Shown piece after piece: positions 34,733 to 44,056 of a DNA stretch of 64,000 nucleotides (position 1 is its first letter; each line of letters begins with the position of its first letter). The stretch is from assembly GCA_910577165.1 (NCBI GenBank), contig CAJTLX010000010.1, positions 11,223-75,222 on the forward strand. The letters are read 5' to 3'. Source of the DNA: an uncultured Lachnospiraceae bacterium. Lineage in GTDB: Bacteria; Bacillota; Clostridia; Lachnospirales; Lachnospiraceae. A program made the position numbers and the translations under genes. Under the pieces are notes generated by a model, which saw only the letters and a list, made by a program, of their open reading frames with translations, had not been told where the DNA came from and searched no databases.

Positions 34733-35392
34733 ATGCAGAAGGATTTGACAAAGGTCAATTATCAGCGTGTGCTGGACGGGACACTAAAGCAGATTACGGA
34801 GAACGGGAAAACTCCCTCCCTGCTTTTGCACGCCTGTTGCGCGCCGTGTTCCAGCTATGTCTTGGAATATTTGTCAAAATACTTTAATATTACTGTATTT
34901 TACTATAACCCGAATATTTTTCCTAAGGAAGAATATGAGAAGCGGGTGGCAGAGATTGCGCGGCTGATTGAGGAAATTCCCGTTGTGTACCCGGTAAAAT
35001 TACTTTGGGGGGATTACGATCCGGAGCGTTTTTTTGCGATGGCAAAGGGGATGGAGGAATTGCCGGAGGGAGGGGAACGCTGCTTTGCCTGCTATCGGCT
35101 CAGGCTTTCTCTCGCGGCAAAAAAAGCAAAGGAGTGCGGGTTTGATTATTTCACGACAACACTTTCGATAAGCCCGCTCAAAAATGCAGGAAAACTCAAT
35201 GAGATCGGCAGAGAATTGTCGGATACCTACAAGGTCGCTTACCTGTATTCAGATTTTAAAAAGAAGGGTGGATATCAACGCTCAATTGAGCTTTCAAGAG
35301 AATTTCATCTGTACCGCCAGAATTATTGCGGCTGCATCTACAGCAGGAGAAAAGAAAATTGCGAAGAAATTACAAAAAACAGCAAAGAATGA
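34733..35392 (+). CDS. queH: Epoxyqueuosine reductase QueH
   Basis: A 219-residue enzyme of the DUF208/QueH family, the non-orthologous alternative to QueG, which reduces epoxyqueuosine in tRNA to queuosine. The cysteine motifs expected for its metal and Fe-S centres are present: HACCAPCSSY near residue 29, CFACYRLRL near 116, and CGCIYS near 203. The nucleotide-binding style loop YYNPNIFPKEEYEKR follows strand two. ATG 34733 follows GTGAGGGGGCAGAAG, 12 bp after the ATPase stop. No other queuosine gene is in the window, so the cell may salvage precursors; inference. Confidence 0.9.
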   Translation: MQKDLTKVNYQRVLDGTLKQITENGKTPSLLLHACCAPCSSYVLEYLSKYFNITVFYYNPNIFPKEEYEKRVAEIARLIEEIPVVYPVKLLWGDYDPERFFAMAKGMEELPEGGERCFACYRLRLSLAAKKAKECGFDYFTTTLSISPLKNAGKLNEIGRELSDTYKVAYLYSDFKKKGGYQRSIELSREFHLYRQNYCGCIYSRRKENCEEITKNSKE

Positions 35393-35485
35393 GAAATCGC
35401 CAATTGACGTTGATTTGCGAACGTGCTACTATAATTATGGACATCAGTTGCAGGGAGAACCTGCGCACGGGAAGGCGGTGGAGCG

Positions 35486-36526
35486 ATGAGAAAAATATTA
35501 ATTGTCGATGATAACCGAATGAATATTGCATTTGCCAAGGGGTGTTTGGAGGATGAGTACGAATTGTCTTCTGCAAATTCCGGGGAGGAGGCGGTTGCCA
35601 TCCTTGCAGAATGGCGTTTCGATCTGGTTTTGCTTGATTATGTAATGCCCGGACTAAACGGGTTGGGCGTTTTGCGCTTTATCCGGGGGAATATTCATCT
35701 GCGCGAGATGCCCGTTGTTATGGTGACATCAAGTGAGGAGATGGAGGTGGCTTGCCTTGATGCGGGGGCAAACGATTTTGTCAAAAAACCGTATGCACCG
35801 GAAGTGTTGAAGATGCGCGTTGCGCGCACGTTGGAGATGGATGATTACCGCAAAAAGCTTTCGCTCTTAGTGCAGCAGAAATCAAAGCGGATTGAGAAAA
35901 TGCAGACCAGCATTATTGCCAATATTGCAAATCTGATTGAGAATCGCGACAGGGATTCCGGGCAGCACGTTAAGCGCGTGGGATTTTATATGGGAATTAT
36001 CGCCGATCATTTAAGAAAGATGCCGGAGTATGAGGATCAGCTAAATGAGCGGGCGATCCGCAATATGATGCAGGCCTCCGCGCTGCACGATGTCGGAAAG
36101 ATCTCGATCACGGACAATATTTTATGCAAGCCCGCCAGGCTGACCAACCAGGAGTATGAGGTAATGAAGACCCACACTGTACTTGGCGCGCAGATTATCC
36201 GACAATGCCTTGAAAATATCGAGGAAGAAGATTATAGGGAAATGGCTGAGCAGATAGCACTATATCACCATGAACACTGGGATGGAACAGGATATCCAGA
36301 GGGGCTTAAGGGGGAGGAAATTCCGCTCTGCGCGCGGATTATGTCGGTGGCAGACGTGTTTGACGCGCTGATTAGCCGCCGCTGTTACAAGGAAGTTCAC
36401 TCAATGCAGGAGGCGTTTCGCATTATCGAGGAGGGTTCCGGGACACAGTTTGAGCCTGCGATTGTAAAGGCCTTTCTCTCGGAAGAGGAGGCGATCGAGG
36501 CGGTGCTTGAACGGATGGAGCGATAA
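35486..36526 (+). CDS. Response regulator with HD-GYP cyclic di-GMP phosphodiesterase output
   Basis: 346 residues. Residues 1-118 are a receiver domain: acidic pair in ILIVDDNRMN, phospho-acceptor Asp in DLVLLDYVMPGLNG (about residue 51), and Lys in GANDFVKKPYAPE. After a coiled-coil linker (QQKSKRIEKMQTS) comes an HD-GYP domain with the metal ligands HDVGKISI, HTVLGAQI and HHEHWDGTGYPEGLKG; the GYP motif is intact, so activity against cyclic di-GMP is likely. No kinase gene is adjacent. GGTGGAGCG lies before ATG 35486. It may signal to motility or surface traits, as does the nearby chemoreceptor. Confidence 0.93.
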   Translation: MRKILIVDDNRMNIAFAKGCLEDEYELSSANSGEEAVAILAEWRFDLVLLDYVMPGLNGLGVLRFIRGNIHLREMPVVMVTSSEEMEVACLDAGANDFVKKPYAPEVLKMRVARTLEMDDYRKKLSLLVQQKSKRIEKMQTSIIANIANLIENRDRDSGQHVKRVGFYMGIIADHLRKMPEYEDQLNERAIRNMMQASALHDVGKISITDNILCKPARLTNQEYEVMKTHTVLGAQIIRQCLENIEEEDYREMAEQIALYHHEHWDGTGYPEGLKGEEIPLCARIMSVADVFDALISRRCYKEVHSMQEAFRIIEEGSGTQFEPAIVKAFLSEEEAIEAVLERMER

Positions 36527-36544
36527 TTCTTTGGAGGGATAAGG

Positions 36545-36778
36545 ATGCAGGAGAAAAATTTATGTTCCGCAGTTATTGGCGGTGTGTATCAAGTGCGCGA
36601 AATGCTGCTGCCGCGCGCGACAAAAATGCGCCTGACTGCCCTTGGACTAACTGCGGGGACTCAGGTAAGGGTGTTAAATAACAAGCACAGCGGATCAGTG
36701 ATCTTTTGCGTGCGCGGGACAAGGCTTGCCGTGGGGAAAAAGATTGCAGAACATATCTGTATATCCGGCATTAAATAA
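36545..36778 (+). CDS. feoA: Ferrous iron transport protein A
   Basis: A 77-residue SH3-like FeoA protein that assists FeoB-mediated Fe(II) uptake. The conserved pattern LGLTAGTQVRVLNN and the final strand GTRLAVGKKIAEHICI fit the family. GGAGGGATAAGG precedes ATG 36545. Its last codons lie inside palindromic element copy B, so the stop codon is part of the repeat. feoB follows after 130 bp, most of which is that element and sequence after it. Confidence 0.9.
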   Translation: MQEKNLCSAVIGGVYQVREMLLPRATKMRLTALGLTAGTQVRVLNNKHSGSVIFCVRGTRLAVGKKIAEHICISGIK

Positions 36779-36824
36779 TTGCCAGAGATATCGCCCTCCG
36801 GGGATGCGCACTCGCACGAATCGG
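36761..36824 (+). repeat. Palindromic dispersed element, copy B
   Basis: Hairpin ATATCCGGCA ... TGCCAGAGATAT (36761-36792), then CGCCCTCCGGGGATGCGC and ACTCGCACGAATCGG. It overlaps the last feoA codons and lies between feoA and feoB. Matches copy A (9.7 kb, opposite strand) through the hairpin and the 3' block. Confidence 0.85.
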
Positions 36825-36908
36825 AGAAGTATGAAACAATATGTCGCTTTGCGGCGCGAATCCGGCGCGGGAAACGAATCAAAATGTATCTTGGAAGGAA
36901 GTATACAT

Positions 36909-38972
36909 ATGGAGCAGGAAAAAGAATTGCAGGTTGGCTTTGTCGGAAATCCGAACTGCGGTAAAACAACATTGTTCAACGCCTACACCGGCGCGCGCCT
37001 AAAGGTGGCGAATTGGCCGGGGGTGACGGTGGAGAAAAAGGAAGGCGCACTAAAATATCACAAACATCAGTTCAAGTTGGTTGATTTGCCGGGGATCTAT
37101 AGTCTGACCTCCTACACGATGGAAGAGAAGCTAACCAGACAGTTTATCCTTGACTCGGATGTGGACGTGATTGTCGATGTGGCGGACGCATCGGCATTAG
37201 AGCGAAATCTCTATCTGACCTTGCAGTTGATTGAATTGGGAAAACCCGTTGTGCTGGCACTGAATATGATGGATATTGTGCAGGAGCGCGGGATGGAGAT
37301 TGATTTGCACCGATTGCCGGAAATGCTTGGCATTCCCTGCATTCCCGTCTCGGCCAGAAAGCGCGCAGGTCTGCAAATTCTGATTCACACCGTCGCGCAC
37401 CACAAAGAAAAACGGCAGGCGATCTTAGAACATCAGCACCCGGAAAGGGAGGTGCCAAGCCATCACCGGCACAACCATCACGAGGAATTTGCGATGGTTT
37501 ACGACGATGTGATCGAGGATAAGATCGACGAGCTGACCGAGCGGATGAAGACAGCGGGTTTTAAAAGCTCAAATTATCGCTGGCACGCACTAAAGCTGCT
37601 TGAGCAGGATGAGGAGATTGTCGCCAAAGTCGGGCTTGATCTCTCCGATATTATTGACCGCAGCTACGAGACGGATATCATCAATGAAAAATATGATTTT
37701 ATTGAGGAGATCATCGAGGAATGTCTGGTGAACAAGCAGACCAAGGCGGCAATGACGGACAGGGTTGATAAGCTGTTAACCCATCGGTATTTCGGACTTC
37801 CAATGTTTTTGGTGATTATGGCAGCAGTGTTTTTTCTGACCTTTTTTATCGGGGACTGGCTAAAGGGCTATTTTGAGGATTTTCTCGGCTGGTTTTCCGG
37901 GGCGGTGCAAAAGGGATTTGCGGCGGCGAAGGTCAATGCGACAGTGACTTCCCTGATTGTGGACGGCATTATTTCGGGAGTGGGCGGGATACTAACCTTT
38001 CTGCCAAATATTTTTATTCTTTTTCTGGCACTTGCCTTTTTGGAGGACAGCGGCTATATGTCGCGCGTCGCCTATGTAATGGACGGACTGATGGGGAAAC
38101 TAGGACTTTCGGGGCGTGCATTTATCCCGATGGTTCTGGGTTTTGGATGCAGTGTGCCGGCGGTGATGGCATCGAGAGCCCTAGAAGATCCCGCTGACCG
38201 CAGACGGACGATCTTTGTCACTCCGTTTATGTCGTGTTCGGCGAAACTGCCGGTCTACGTGCTGTTCTCGCAAATGTTTTTTGGGAAGAGTGCGATGATT
38301 GCGGCATTTTCAATGTATTTGCTCGGTATGGCAACCGGCATTGCAACGGCGTTTGTGATGAGCCGGATAGAGAGGAGGGCAAAGAAGGATACAGGAAACC
38401 CGCTCCTTATTGAGCTGCCCGAATACAAGGTGCCGAATGCGCGCACGATCGCCATCTATGTCTGGGAGAAGGTAAAGGATTATCTGACCAAGGCGGGAAC
38501 CACAATCTTTATCGCATCGATTCTTGTCTGGTTTATCTTAAATTTTGGTACAAAAGGACTGGTTACGGAGATGTCCGAAAGTTTTGGCGCGATAATTGGC
38601 AGGGCGATCGCTCCTATTCTTTCCACGGCGGGCATTGGACTCTGGCAGATCGCACTCGCCCTGATTTCGGGGCTGGCAGCAAAGGAAGTCGTGGTGTCAA
38701 GTATCTCCGTACTTTTTGGCATTGGGAATGCGAGTTCATCCGCAGGGATGACGGAACTTGCTGCTGTTCTGGCAGAATTTGGTTTCACTGCCTTAAACGC
38801 TTACGCGCTTATGGTATTTGTGCTGTTGTATACGCCGTGTGTAGCGACGATCGCCGTGATCCGCCGGGAATTAAAATCGGTTAAATGGACGGTGGCGACG
38901 GTGTTCTATCAGCTTTTTATCGCGTGGCTGATGGCAACTTTAGTTTACCAGGTGGGACGGCTGTTTTTCTAA
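36909..38972 (+). CDS. feoB: Ferrous iron transporter FeoB
   Basis: A 687-residue Fe(II) permease of the inner membrane. The N-terminal G domain has G1 GNPNCGKTTLFNAYTG (about 12-27), G2/G3 VANWPGVTVEKKEG and DLPGIYSLT, and G4 NMMD. A His-rich stretch (HQHPEREVPSHHRHNHH) lies about residue 178, between the G domain and the helical spacer; it may bind metal and is longer than usual. The membrane part includes the GFGCSVPAVMASRALE and SCSAKLPVYVL segments with the conserved Cys residues. ATG 36909 is chosen because TTGGAAGGAAG precedes it and the family N-terminus starts there; the frame is open 61 codons further up but only through the repeat. Confidence 0.95.
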   Translation: MEQEKELQVGFVGNPNCGKTTLFNAYTGARLKVANWPGVTVEKKEGALKYHKHQFKLVDLPGIYSLTSYTMEEKLTRQFILDSDVDVIVDVADASALERNLYLTLQLIELGKPVVLALNMMDIVQERGMEIDLHRLPEMLGIPCIPVSARKRAGLQILIHTVAHHKEKRQAILEHQHPEREVPSHHRHNHHEEFAMVYDDVIEDKIDELTERMKTAGFKSSNYRWHALKLLEQDEEIVAKVGLDLSDIIDRSYETDIINEKYDFIEEIIEECLVNKQTKAAMTDRVDKLLTHRYFGLPMFLVIMAAVFFLTFFIGDWLKGYFEDFLGWFSGAVQKGFAAAKVNATVTSLIVDGIISGVGGILTFLPNIFILFLALAFLEDSGYMSRVAYVMDGLMGKLGLSGRAFIPMVLGFGCSVPAVMASRALEDPADRRRTIFVTPFMSCSAKLPVYVLFSQMFFGKSAMIAAFSMYLLGMATGIATAFVMSRIERRAKKDTGNPLLIELPEYKVPNARTIAIYVWEKVKDYLTKAGTTIFIASILVWFILNFGTKGLVTEMSESFGAIIGRAIAPILSTAGIGLWQIALALISGLAAKEVVVSSISVLFGIGNASSSAGMTELAAVLAEFGFTALNAYALMVFVLLYTPCVATIAVIRRELKSVKWTVATVFYQLFIAWLMATLVYQVGRLFF

Positions 38973-38977
38973 TTTTT

Positions 38978-39032
38978 TATAGATCTGGCGTTAAATAATT
39001 ACCAGATCTATAGCCCTTTTGGGGATGCGCAT
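38978..39032 (+). repeat. Palindromic dispersed element, copy C
   Basis: TATAGATCTGG (38978-38988) pairs perfectly with CCAGATCTATA (39002-39012) around the TTAAATAATT loop shared by all copies. AGCCCTTTTGGGGATGCGCAT follows, without the CACTCGCACGAATCGG end. It begins 6 bases after the feoB stop. Confidence 0.8.
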
Positions 39033-39072
39033 AAAAAAATTATAAATTTACAAAAAATGGAAATATAAAGAT

Positions 39073-39105
39073 AAAGGGCATCTTCCTGGATGGGGGGTGC
39101 CCTTT
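39073..39105 (+). terminator. Hairpin downstream of feoB
   Basis: AAAGGGCA (39073-39080) pairs with TGCCCTTT (39098-39105), with TCC/GGG pairing inside. No T-run directly follows, but it is the best candidate for the end of the feo transcript. The rest of the 38973-39208 gap is A/T-rich with no clear promoter. Confidence 0.5.
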
Positions 39106-39208
39106 CGCGGACAAAAAAATTTTTTTTAGAAAAAGGAGAATTTACTTTGTCGGCAGAATAATATAAGTAGAGGGGTATTTTGTCAGTTTTACAGGAATGG
39201 AGTGTGAA

Positions 39209-40231
39209 ATGGAAGAAAAAATAAGTATACGAGAAAAACAGGAGGCAAGGGAGCATCAGTTATTTTCCCCGTATGCCGCATTTTCCGATGCTTCCAGGGG
39301 ACGCGAGCGCGCTGAGGATCTCTGTGATTTGCGCCCCGTCTACCAGCGCGACCGCGATCGCATTTTGCACAGCAAGGCATTTCGCAGATTAAAGGGAAAG
39401 ACCCAGGTATTTCTGGCACCGGAGGGTGACCATTACCGCACAAGGCTCACGCATACATTAGAAGTAGCACAGAATGCGCGCACCATCGCGCGAGCTTTGC
39501 GCCTGAACGAGGATTTGACAGAGGCGATTGCACTCGGTCACGATCTTGGGCATACGCCGTTTGGACACGCCGGAGAGCGCGCGCTAAACCGTGTTTGTCC
39601 GGGAGGTTTTAACCACTGCGTACAGAGTGTGCGGGTGGTGGATCATTTAGAAAAAAATGGGAAAGGATTAAATCTTACCTTAGAGGTGCGCGACGGAATT
39701 TTAAATCATCAGACCGCAGGAAATCCTGCGACTTTGGAGGGAAAAATTGTGCGGCTCTCGGATAAAATTGCCTATATTAACCATGATATTGACGATGCTG
39801 TTCGCGGGCATATTATTGAGGAGAGGAAAATTCCAGAGGAGTACACTAAAATTTTAGGTCACAGCGTCAGAGAACGCCTCGATACCATGATTCACGATAT
39901 TGTAATACAGAGTGAGGATTCCTGCGATATTCGTATGTCAAAGGAAGTATTTGCAGCGATGACCGGACTTAGAAAGTATATGTTTGAAAATGTATACACT
40001 AACCCGATAGCAAAGGGCGAGGAGAAAAAGGCGGAAGCGATGGTTGAACAGCTCTATGTTTATTATGCAGAACATACGGAGCGTTTGCCGGAGGAATACC
40101 GTTATATGATTGAGAAGGGTGGCGAGGCAAATTGGCGCGTTGTCTGCGATTATGTTGCGGGGATGACCGATCACTATGCTGTGCAGAAGTACAGGGAGAT
40201 TATGATACCGGACGCGTGGAATGTATTTTAA
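39209..40231 (+). CDS. dgt: Deoxyguanosinetriphosphate triphosphohydrolase-like protein
   Basis: A 340-residue HD-domain dNTPase that splits dGTP (or other dNTPs) to the nucleoside and triphosphate. Landmarks: RDRDRILHSKAFRRLKGKTQVF, the metal His in TRLTHTLEVAQNAR, the HD pair in GHDLGHTPFGHAGERAL, and SDKIAYINHDIDDA with the last metal ligand. ATG 39209 has GGAG 6 nt upstream; ATG 39197, four codons earlier, is weaker. It leads the dnaG-rpoD block, a common clostridial order that links nucleotide pools with replication start. Confidence 0.92.
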   Translation: MEEKISIREKQEAREHQLFSPYAAFSDASRGRERAEDLCDLRPVYQRDRDRILHSKAFRRLKGKTQVFLAPEGDHYRTRLTHTLEVAQNARTIARALRLNEDLTEAIALGHDLGHTPFGHAGERALNRVCPGGFNHCVQSVRVVDHLEKNGKGLNLTLEVRDGILNHQTAGNPATLEGKIVRLSDKIAYINHDIDDAVRGHIIEERKIPEEYTKILGHSVRERLDTMIHDIVIQSEDSCDIRMSKEVFAAMTGLRKYMFENVYTNPIAKGEEKKAEAMVEQLYVYYAEHTERLPEEYRYMIEKGGEANWRVVCDYVAGMTDHYAVQKYREIMIPDAWNVF

Positions 40232-40261
40232 TATAGAAAAGTATATTTAACGGAGGAAATT

Positions 40262-42052
40262 ATGTATTATCCCGAGGAACTGGTGGAGGAGATACGCTCC
40301 AGAAATGATATTGTCGATGTCATTGGCTCCTATGTGCATTTGACAAAGAAAGGTGCAAGCCATATGGCGTGCTGCCCATTCCACAATGAGAAAACTCCCT
40401 CGTTTTCGGTGAGTGCCGCAAAGCAGATGTTTTACTGTTTTGGTTGCGGAAAAGGAGGAAATGTCTTTACTTTTCTGATGGAGTACGAGAATCTTACCTT
40501 TGTTGAAGCGGTGCGGATGTTGGCGGAGCGGGCGCGTATCGAGCTGCCCGCCTTAGAGTATTCCGAGGAGGCAAGACGCGCATCAGAATTTAAGGCAAAA
40601 CTTTTTTCGGCGAACAAGGAGGCGGCAAAATACTATTTTTATCAGTTAAAATCCGAGCGGGGGCGGGCGGCGATGCAGTATTTAAAAAAGCGCGCGCTAA
40701 GCGACGAGACGATCGTACATTTTGGGCTTGGGTACTCGAACAAATATTCGGATGATCTGTACAGATATCTGAAAAATCTGGGGTATGAGGACGAGGTTTT
40801 GCGCCAGTCCGGGCTGATTACGATGGATGAGAAACGCGGGGTGAGCGATAAATTTTGGAACCGTGTGATGTACCCGATCATGGATGTGAACAGCCGGGTT
40901 ATCGCTTTTGGCGGAAGAGTGATAGGGGAGGGAGAGCCCAAATACTTAAATTCCCCCGAGACACCGATCTTTGAGAAGAGCCAGAATCTGTACGGCTTAA
41001 ATCTTGCCAGGGGGAGCCGGAAAGACTTCTTTTTGCTCTGCGAGGGCTATATGGATGTGATTTCGCTCCACCAGGCAGGATTTTCAAACGCGGTCGCCTC
41101 GCTTGGTACTTCGCTTACGACGCAGCACGCGAAAATTTTAGCGCGCTATGTAAAGGAAGTGCTTATCACCTACGACAGCGACGGTGCGGGAGTGAAGGCA
41201 GCACAGCGCGCCATTCCAATTTTAAAGGAGGCGGGGATTGTGACGCGCATTGTTGATATGCGCCCTTACAAGGACCCGGATGAATTTATTAAGGCACTGG
41301 GGAAGGAGGAGTATCAAAAGCGCGTTGATCAAGCACAAAATAGCTTTTTCTATGAAATTGAGATTCTGCAGAAAGACTATGATCTCGCTGATCCGGAACA
41401 GAAGACGCGCTTTTACAATGAGATGGCAAAAAAGCTGCTTATCTTTCCAGAGGAGCTTGAGCGCGGCAATTACACGGAGGCACTGGCACAGAAGTATCAG
41501 ATAAATTACGAGAGCCTAAGAAAATTAGTCAACCGCTACGGCGCACAGGGCGAGAGCATCAGGGTTGCGCAGGAAACAAGAAGATATCAGAATGAGGATA
41601 CAAGGAGAAAGGGCAAACCTGAGGAGGGAATGCGCCGCTCGCAGAGACTTTTGCTTACCAGACTGATTGAGGAGCCTGCAGTATTTGAGCGGATTCGGGG
41701 CGTGATTAGTCCGGAAGATTTTACCGAAGAATTTTACCATGATGTGGCGGTGATGGTATTTGAGGAATTAGAAAAAAATGGAAGCGTAAATGCGGCAAGG
41801 CTTATCGGGCGGTTTGAAGATACAAAGAGGCAGCGGCAGGCAGCGGAATTATTTTCTACAAAACTTAATGTGCCGATGGATGAACAGGGCAGGAAAAAGG
41901 AATTTGCAGACACGGTAATCCGCGTAAAACAAAATAGTTTGGACGCGGCGGACGCGCGGGCACTTGAACAAAATGATTTTGGCGCGCTGCAGCGAAATAT
42001 GGAGAAGCGCAAGGAACTTGGCAAACTGCATAGTTCCTTAAATCTTGGTTAA
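40262..42052 (+). CDS. dnaG: DNA primase
   Basis: 596 residues; makes RNA primers at the replication fork. The CHC2 zinc ribbon is at the N-terminus ([12 protein letters not shown] ... [10 protein letters not shown], about 37-65). The RNA polymerase core has [20 protein letters not shown] near 220, and the TOPRIM fold carries the metal-binding Glu and Asp residues in [17 protein letters not shown] and [17 protein letters not shown]. The C-terminal 150 residues form the helicase-binding domain. ATG 40262 follows ACGGAGGAAATT. The annotated rpoD start is 28 bp beyond the stop. Confidence 0.96.
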   Translation: MYYPEELVEEIRSRNDIVDVIGSYVHLTKKGASHMACCPFHNEKTPSFSVSAAKQMFYCFGCGKGGNVFTFLMEYENLTFVEAVRMLAERARIELPALEYSEEARRASEFKAKLFSANKEAAKYYFYQLKSERGRAAMQYLKKRALSDETIVHFGLGYSNKYSDDLYRYLKNLGYEDEVLRQSGLITMDEKRGVSDKFWNRVMYPIMDVNSRVIAFGGRVIGEGEPKYLNSPETPIFEKSQNLYGLNLARGSRKDFFLLCEGYMDVISLHQAGFSNAVASLGTSLTTQHAKILARYVKEVLITYDSDGAGVKAAQRAIPILKEAGIVTRIVDMRPYKDPDEFIKALGKEEYQKRVDQAQNSFFYEIEILQKDYDLADPEQKTRFYNEMAKKLLIFPEELERGNYTEALAQKYQINYESLRKLVNRYGAQGESIRVAQETRRYQNEDTRRKGKPEEGMRRSQRLLLTRLIEEPAVFERIRGVISPEDFTEEFYHDVAVMVFEELEKNGSVNAARLIGRFEDTKRQRQAAELFSTKLNVPMDEQGRKKEFADTVIRVKQNSLDAADARALEQNDFGALQRNMEKRKELGKLHSSLNLG

Positions 42053-42080
42053 CCTATGGGTACAGGAGGAAAGATCTTTT

Positions 42081-43220
42081 ATGGACGAAAACATGGCAAA
42101 ATTTCATGAGAAACTGAAAGAACTTTTGCAATATGCAAAGAGCAAAAAAAATGTGCTCGAGTATGAGGAGATCAATGATTTTTTTGCAGAACTTGAGCTT
42201 GGGAGCGAGCAGATGGAAAAAATCTATGACTACCTGGAAAAAAATGAAGTGGATGTCCTTCGGGAGCCGGCGGAAGTGGAGTTTATCAGCCCGGAAGACG
42301 AGTTGGATGTCGATGAGAGCGAGCTGGCATTGATCGAGGCAGAGAGCGAGGATCTCTCAAAGATTGACCTGTCAGTGCCGGAAGGTGTCGGACTTGAGGA
42401 TCCGGTGCGGATGTATTTGAAGGAGATCGGCAAGGTGCAGCTGCTTTCCGCCGACGAGGAAACAGAGCTTGCCGTGCGCATGGAAAAGGGGGATGCGGAG
42501 GCAAAAAAGCGGTTGGCGGAGGCAAATCTTCGCCTGGTGGTCAGCATCGCAAAACGCTACGTGGGCAGGGGGATGCAGTTTCTGGACCTGATTCAGGAGG
42601 GAAATTTAGGTCTTATCAAGGCAGTGGAGAAATTTGATTACCGCAAGGGATACAAGTTCAGCACCTATGCAACCTGGTGGATTCGCCAGGCCATCACAAG
42701 AGCGATCGCTGACCAGGCGCGTACCATCCGCATTCCTGTGCATATGGTGGAAACCATAAACAAGCTGATCCGCGTGCAGCGTCAGCTTTTACAGGAACTT
42801 GGGAGGGAGCCTTACCCGGAGGAGATTGCAAAGGAGATGAACCTCTCGGTTGACCGTGTGCGCGAGATTCAGAAGATTGCGCAGGAGCCTGTGTCGCTTG
42901 AGACCCCTATAGGGGAGGAGGAGGACAGTCATATCGGCGATTTCGTGGAGGATGACAGACTTCCTGTACCGGCGGAGGCAGCAGCGTTTACGATGCTAAA
43001 GGAACAGTTAAACGAGGTGCTTGGCACGTTGACTGAGCGGGAAAGAAAGGTTTTGCGCCTGCGCTTTGGTCTGGATGACGGCAGACAGCGCACGCTCGAG
43101 GAAGTCGGCAAGGAGTTTGATGTTACCAGGGAGCGGATTCGCCAGATTGAGGCGAAGGCACTGCGGAAACTGCGCCATCCGACGCGCAGCAAGAAATTAA
43201 AAGATTATCTGGAACTCTAA
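42081..43220 (+). CDS. rpoD: Primary sigma factor RpoD (sigma-A)
   Basis: 379 residues, the housekeeping sigma factor. Region 1.1 is acidic; region 1.2 has [16 protein letters not shown]; region 2 has the core-binding [20 protein letters not shown] and the -10 reading helix [15 protein letters not shown]; region 4 ends with the helix-turn-helix [20 protein letters not shown] and the terminal [16 protein letters not shown] 42081 follows ACAGGAGGAAAGATC; an in-frame start at 42045 would overlap dnaG without a ribosome binding site. The TTGACA/TATAAT promoters in the window match what this protein should read. Confidence 0.97.
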   Translation: MDENMAKFHEKLKELLQYAKSKKNVLEYEEINDFFAELELGSEQMEKIYDYLEKNEVDVLREPAEVEFISPEDELDVDESELALIEAESEDLSKIDLSVPEGVGLEDPVRMYLKEIGKVQLLSADEETELAVRMEKGDAEAKKRLAEANLRLVVSIAKRYVGRGMQFLDLIQEGNLGLIKAVEKFDYRKGYKFSTYATWWIRQAITRAIADQARTIRIPVHMVETINKLIRVQRQLLQELGREPYPEEIAKEMNLSVDRVREIQKIAQEPVSLETPIGEEEDSHIGDFVEDDRLPVPAEAAAFTMLKEQLNEVLGTLTERERKVLRLRFGLDDGRQRTLEEVGKEFDVTRERIRQIEAKALRKLRHPTRSKKLKDYLEL

Positions 43221-43277
43221 GATACCGTTTTGTGAGATCAGAAAAATTGTATTACAAAACAGGAGAGGGAAATAGAA

Positions 43278-44003
43278 ATGGACGTGGAAAAACTGCCGAT
43301 GTCAGAGCGGCTTTTAATGAATGCGTCACTTGTGCCAAAATGCAGTGTACTTGCGGATGTTGGATGCGATCATGCCTACACCGCGCTCTACCTTGTGGCA
43401 AAAGGCGTTTGCACTTACGCTTTGGCGATGGATATAAAAAGCGGACCGCTTTTGCGGGCAAAAAAAAATATTGAATATTATGGATTTTCCGACCGGATTA
43501 AGACGCGGCTTTCTGATGGGCTTTCCGAGATTTCTTCTGGGGAGGCGGACTGCATTTTAATCAGCGGAATGGGCGGTTCGCTTATTATCGATATCCTAAA
43601 CAGGGGATGGGAAAAGGTAAATTCTTCTAAATATCTTGTATTGCAGCCGCAGTCCGAGATAGGAAAGGTGCGCGAATTTCTACATAAAACGGGGTATCAA
43701 ATCACAGCGGAGGAGATGTGTGTACAGGGGGGAAAATTTTATACGGCACTGCGGGCAGAGCGTGGCGAAAAGCCTTTGGAAAAAGTGGACCTGCCACAGG
43801 AAATACTCTGTCAGTATGGTTCTTGCCTGCTCGCAAAAAAACATCCGATATTAAAAATTTATATCACACATGAGATAACCGCAAGACAGATACTCGCGCA
43901 AAGACTCGCCGAAGAACCCTCCGACGGGGCGAAGAAGCGTCTTTTGGAAGTAAGGGAGGAACTTGCGAAACTTCTTGAGGTTCTTGACTTTTTTAAGAAA
44001 TAA
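43278..44003 (+). CDS. trmK: tRNA (adenine-N1)-methyltransferase TrmK
   Basis: A 241-residue SAM-dependent enzyme that makes m1A at position 22 of bacterial tRNAs. The N-terminal Rossmann fold has motif I LADVGCDHAYTALYLV near residue 21, then ALAMDIKSGPLLRAKKN, then the catalytic-type ISGMGGSLIIDIL near residue 95; the C-terminal part is a coiled-coil of charged helices. AGGAGAGGGAA precedes ATG 43278. It follows rpoD in many Firmicutes. The Nif3-like gene that often comes next is absent and the nucleoside kinase takes its place. Confidence 0.92.
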   Translation: MDVEKLPMSERLLMNASLVPKCSVLADVGCDHAYTALYLVAKGVCTYALAMDIKSGPLLRAKKNIEYYGFSDRIKTRLSDGLSEISSGEADCILISGMGGSLIIDILNRGWEKVNSSKYLVLQPQSEIGKVREFLHKTGYQITAEEMCVQGGKFYTALRAERGEKPLEKVDLPQEILCQYGSCLLAKKHPILKIYITHEITARQILAQRLAEEPSDGAKKRLLEVREELAKLLEVLDFFKK

Positions 44004-44056
44004 TATATTGATTTGGAAGAATGATATTTGGAAAATTATAGGAAAGGAGTATACTA

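Noticed and set aside
35404..35435. Promoter before the HD-GYP regulator
   Set aside because: TATAAT at 35430 has TTGACG 20 nt or TTGATT 14 nt upstream; neither spacing is convincing.
36726..36908. Longer FeoB from the in-frame ATG at 36726
   Set aside because: The extra 61 codons lie in feoA and the palindromic repeat; ATG 36909 has a good ribosome binding site and the family N-terminus.
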